NCBI GenBank assembly: GCA_946626395.1
Contig: CAMOUF010000182.1
Location: 1-7,029, forward strand
DNA from: an uncultured Clostridia bacterium
GTDB lineage: Bacteria; Bacillota; Clostridia; Christensenellales; Aristaeellaceae
DNA: 7,029 bases
Direction of reading: 5' to 3'
A program made the translations under genes and the position numbers. Below, in pieces: positions 5,519-7,029 of this stretch (the stretch's first letter is position 1; each line of letters starts with the position of its first letter). Below the pieces are notes generated by a model. The model ran no database searches and was not told the DNA's origin. It saw only the letters and a program-made list of their open reading frames with translations.

Positions 5519-5628
5519 TTTTTCTTGCTCAAATATAAATTTTTCATCCCGGGATTGTTATAAAAATGTAATAAAAAAGGGATTGACAGCATGAAAATGC
5601 AAACACAACGGGAACAGGAGAGAAATAA

Positions 5629-5703
5629 GTTAGGAGTGAGGAGTGAGGAGTTAGGAGTTATTAGTGGGCGCGAAGCGCAAACTATTAATTCCTCGCTCCT
5701 CAC
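5629..5703. repeat. Heptamer-repeat hairpin element
   Basis: Four tandem 7-nt units GTTAGGA, GTGAGGA, GTGAGGA, GTTAGGA (5629-5656) are followed by the degenerate GTTATTA. The segment 5643-5665 is an imperfect inverted copy of 5681-5703 (19 of 23 bases), and the loop closes on a second stem, GCGC-GAA-GCGC (5668-5678). There is no T-run, so it is not a typical terminator. It lies between the candidate origin and the 5'-nucleotidase promoter. A half-copy is at 1654-1674, and a related design is at 585-680, so it looks like a dispersed family. Confidence 0.65.
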
Positions 5704-5752
5704 TGATTGAAAGAGCGACCAATTACAAAAATATAAAACTTTCAGAAAGCTA

Positions 5753-5826
5753 TTGCATTTTTTCTTCTAATTTATTATCCTTATATGCAGAGGGAATGAT
5801 CCCGCTGATTCTATATTCAGAGGAGG
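5753..5826 (+). promoter_or_regulatory. Tentative promoter and ribosome site of the 5'-nucleotidase gene
   Basis: TTGCAT (5753-5758) with a 17-bp spacer leads to TATCCT (5776-5781), each four of six to sigma-A consensus, in DNA of about 20% GC (5721-5780). The start would fall near 5788. The ribosome site AGAGGAGG at 5819-5826 is strong, seven bases before the ATG. The ribosome site is certain; the promoter is only a plausible fit. Confidence 0.4.
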
Positions 5827-5833
5827 AAAAATC

Positions 5834-7029
5834 ATGATCAAGAAACTGCTTGCTCTCGTTCTGGCGCTGGCGCTGGCACTGACTGCTGTGTCCGCTCTGG
5901 CAGACGGTTTCCCGGCGAATGTGATCAAAACCGATTATACCGGCAAGACCATCATCCTGCATACGAACGACGTGCATGGCGCGCTGGACGGCTATGCCTA
6001 TGTTCCCGCCCTGCGCAATTGGTTCCGCGCCCATGGGGCTGACGACGTGCTGACCGTGGACGCCGGCGACTTCAGCCAGGGCACCATTTACGTGTCCACC
6101 AATAAAGGCGCCGCCGCCATCGAAATGATGAACGCCGCGGGCTACGACGTGGTCACCCTGGGCAACCATGAATTCGACTATGGCTACGCCCAGCTCATGG
6201 AAAACCTGAGCAAGGCCATGTTTGTGACCATCTGCTCCAACGTAATCCTGGACGAAACCGGCGAAGCCATCCTGGACGACGTGGCCATGAGCGTGATGGC
6301 CAAGAAGGACGGGGAAGAAGCGCCCTACCTGAAGATCGCTTTCGTGGGCCTGGAAACCCCTGAAACCGCCACCAAGGTCAACCCCGGCCTGATCAAGGAA
6401 ATCCATTTCACCACCTTTGACGACCTGTACACCAATGCCCAGGGCGCTGTCAACGCCGCCAAGGAAGCGGGCGCTGACATCGTGATCGGCCTGTTCCATC
6501 TGGGCGTGGACTCCGAATCCGCCGCCAACGGCTACCGTTCCATCGACGTGTACAACAAGGTCACGGGCTTGGACTTCATCATCGACGGCCACAGCCACAC
6601 GGTCATGACCGCCTTTGAAAACGGCGAACCCATTCAGTCCACCGGCACCAAGTTTGAGAACATCGGCGTGATCGTCATCGATAACGAAACCAAGGCCATC
6701 GAGGATCATTTCCTGGTGGCCACCGCCGGCCTGGAAAAGGACCCCGACGTGCTGGCCAAGGCTCAGGAAATCATGACCGCTGTGGACGCTGAATTCGGCG
6801 CTCCCTTCGCCGCCAGCGAAGTGCTGCTCAACGGCGAACGCGCTCCCGGCAACCGCACCGAGGAGACCAACCTGGGCGATCTGATCACCGACGCCATGGT
6901 GTGGAGCGTGGTCAAGGAGGGCGGCATCGCCCAGCCTGAGGAGAACGTGGTGGGCATCACCAACGGCGGCGGCATCCGCGCCGCCCTCGCCGCGGGCGAC
7001 GCGACCATAAAGGATTACAACACCCAGCC
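5834..7029 (+). CDS. Secreted 5'-nucleotidase / UDP-sugar hydrolase family protein (UshA-like), 3' end beyond window
   Basis: An exported metallophosphoesterase that typically removes phosphate from nucleotides outside the membrane for purine and phosphate scavenging. The 398 visible residues start with a clear signal peptide: KK at 3-4, a Leu/Ala core to about 19, and a likely cut after ALA at 21-23. The metallophosphatase domain has HTNDVHG (43-49), DAGD (76-79), GNHEFD (110-115), FHLG (221-224) and GHSHT (252-256), giving the full two-metal ligand set. The 5'-nucleotidase C-terminal domain begins near 326. It shows TNLGDLITDAM (345-355) and NGGGIR (377-382), the substrate-binding loop. About 100 or more residues should remain beyond the window. 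AGAGGAGG at 5819-5826 fixes the start. Exact substrate cannot be read; cyclic-nucleotide phosphodiesterase and other nucleotidase subtypes share these motifs. A C-terminal cell-wall anchor is possible but not visible. Confidence 0.93.
   Translation, partial: MIKKLLALVLALALALTAVSALADGFPANVIKTDYTGKTIILHTNDVHGALDGYAYVPALRNWFRAHGADDVLTVDAGDFSQGTIYVSTNKGAAAIEMMNAAGYDVVTLGNHEFDYGYAQLMENLSKAMFVTICSNVILDETGEAILDDVAMSVMAKKDGEEAPYLKIAFVGLETPETATKVNPGLIKEIHFTTFDDLYTNAQGAVNAAKEAGADIVIGLFHLGVDSESAANGYRSIDVYNKVTGLDFIIDGHSHTVMTAFENGEPIQSTGTKFENIGVIVIDNETKAIEDHFLVATAGLEKDPDVLAKAQEIMTAVDAEFGAPFAASEVLLNGERAPGNRTEETNLGDLITDAMVWSVVKEGGIAQPEENVVGITNGGGIRAALAAGDATIKDYNTQ

Larger units (their letters stand above)
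5212..5580. other. oriC: Candidate replication origin (oriC): DnaA-box clusters plus AT-rich unwinding region
   Basis: About eleven nonamers at or close to the DnaA consensus TTATCCACA lie in 310 bp. Exact copies are at 5237-5245 (minus), 5380-5388 (plus), 5436-5444 (minus), 5463-5471 (plus) and 5475-5483 (plus). Near matches are TTATCCACG 5226-5234, TTATCCGCA 5454-5462, TTATCCCCA 5368-5376 and TTTTCCACA at 5212-5220, 5484-5492 and 5498-5506; weaker ones are at 5359-5367 and 5510-5518. The box array is followed directly by a 22% GC segment (5531-5580), a suitable DNA-unwinding element. There is no gene between 5129 and 5833. Genes to the left are all minus and the gene to the right is plus, so replication starting here would be co-directional with transcription both ways. 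Initiator genes are not adjacent within the window. A DnaA-titration or regulatory box cluster remains possible. Confidence 0.75.

Noticed and set aside
5583..5610. Promoter starting with TTGACA at 5583-5588
   Set aside because: No -10-like hexamer occurs 16-18 bp downstream; the position holds CAACGG-type sequence.
5168..5703. Several open frames of about 107-127 codons in the DnaA-box region
   Set aside because: Their translations are repetitive images of the TTATCCACA boxes and heptamer units, and none has a convincing ribosome site. The region is better read as non-coding.
5629..5703. CRISPR array
   Set aside because: Units are contiguous 7-mers with no spacers, forming a hairpin; there are no cas genes.
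5750..6709. 319-codon minus-strand open frame
   Set aside because: It is the antisense shadow of the 5'-nucleotidase gene, which has a signal peptide, ribosome site and complete catalytic motifs. The shadow is rich in Gly/Val/His/Asp, as expected for antisense of GC-rich coding DNA.

Overview
The window looks like chromosomal DNA of a spore-forming, GC-rich Clostridia-type Firmicute. I infer this from strong AGGAGG ribosome sites, a CwlD-type cortex amidase, the style of the signal peptides and the gene families present; I cannot place it below class with confidence. Coding DNA is GC-rich, while the intergenic stretches are distinctly AT-rich.

Layout. Five genes occupy the left three quarters, all on the minus strand. 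From right to left (their direction of transcription) they are: cwlD-type amidase (4433-5128); a UPF0104/lysylphosphatidylglycerol-synthase-like membrane protein (3193-4326, TTG start); a DUF1538 membrane protein carrying two copies of its domain (1680-3263); a protein made of two PII-like domains (904-1617); and the first 140 codons of a type I glyceraldehyde-3-phosphate dehydrogenase (1-420, running off the left edge). At the right, one plus-strand gene for a secreted UshA-type 5'-nucleotidase starts at 5834 and runs off the right edge.

The centre of interest is the roughly 700-bp gene-free stretch at 5129-5833, where gene direction switches. It holds about eleven DnaA-box-like nonamers, five of them exact TTATCCACA, in three groups between 5212 and 5518. 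A segment of 22% GC (5531-5580) follows directly. Dense boxes, an AT-rich flank and genes pointing away on both sides are what a bidirectional chromosomal origin looks like, so I call it a candidate oriC. It has no dnaA, dnaN or rpmH beside it in the window. A DnaA-titration locus is the main alternative.

Functional grouping. The UPF0104, DUF1538 and PII-like genes appear to form one operon behind an extended -10 promoter at 4372-4401. The pairing of a DUF1538 transporter-like protein with a double PII-like protein suggests a membrane carrier with its own soluble signal-sensing regulator. gap has its own near-consensus promoter (470-498), and cwlD has a sequence resembling a sporulation sigma-E promoter.

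The intergenic regions also carry dispersed-looking repeats. There are two hairpins whose arms are built from 7-nt tandem units (585-680 and 5629-5703), a half-copy inside the operon (1654-1674), and a perfect 22-bp hairpin just after the PII-like gene (839-885).
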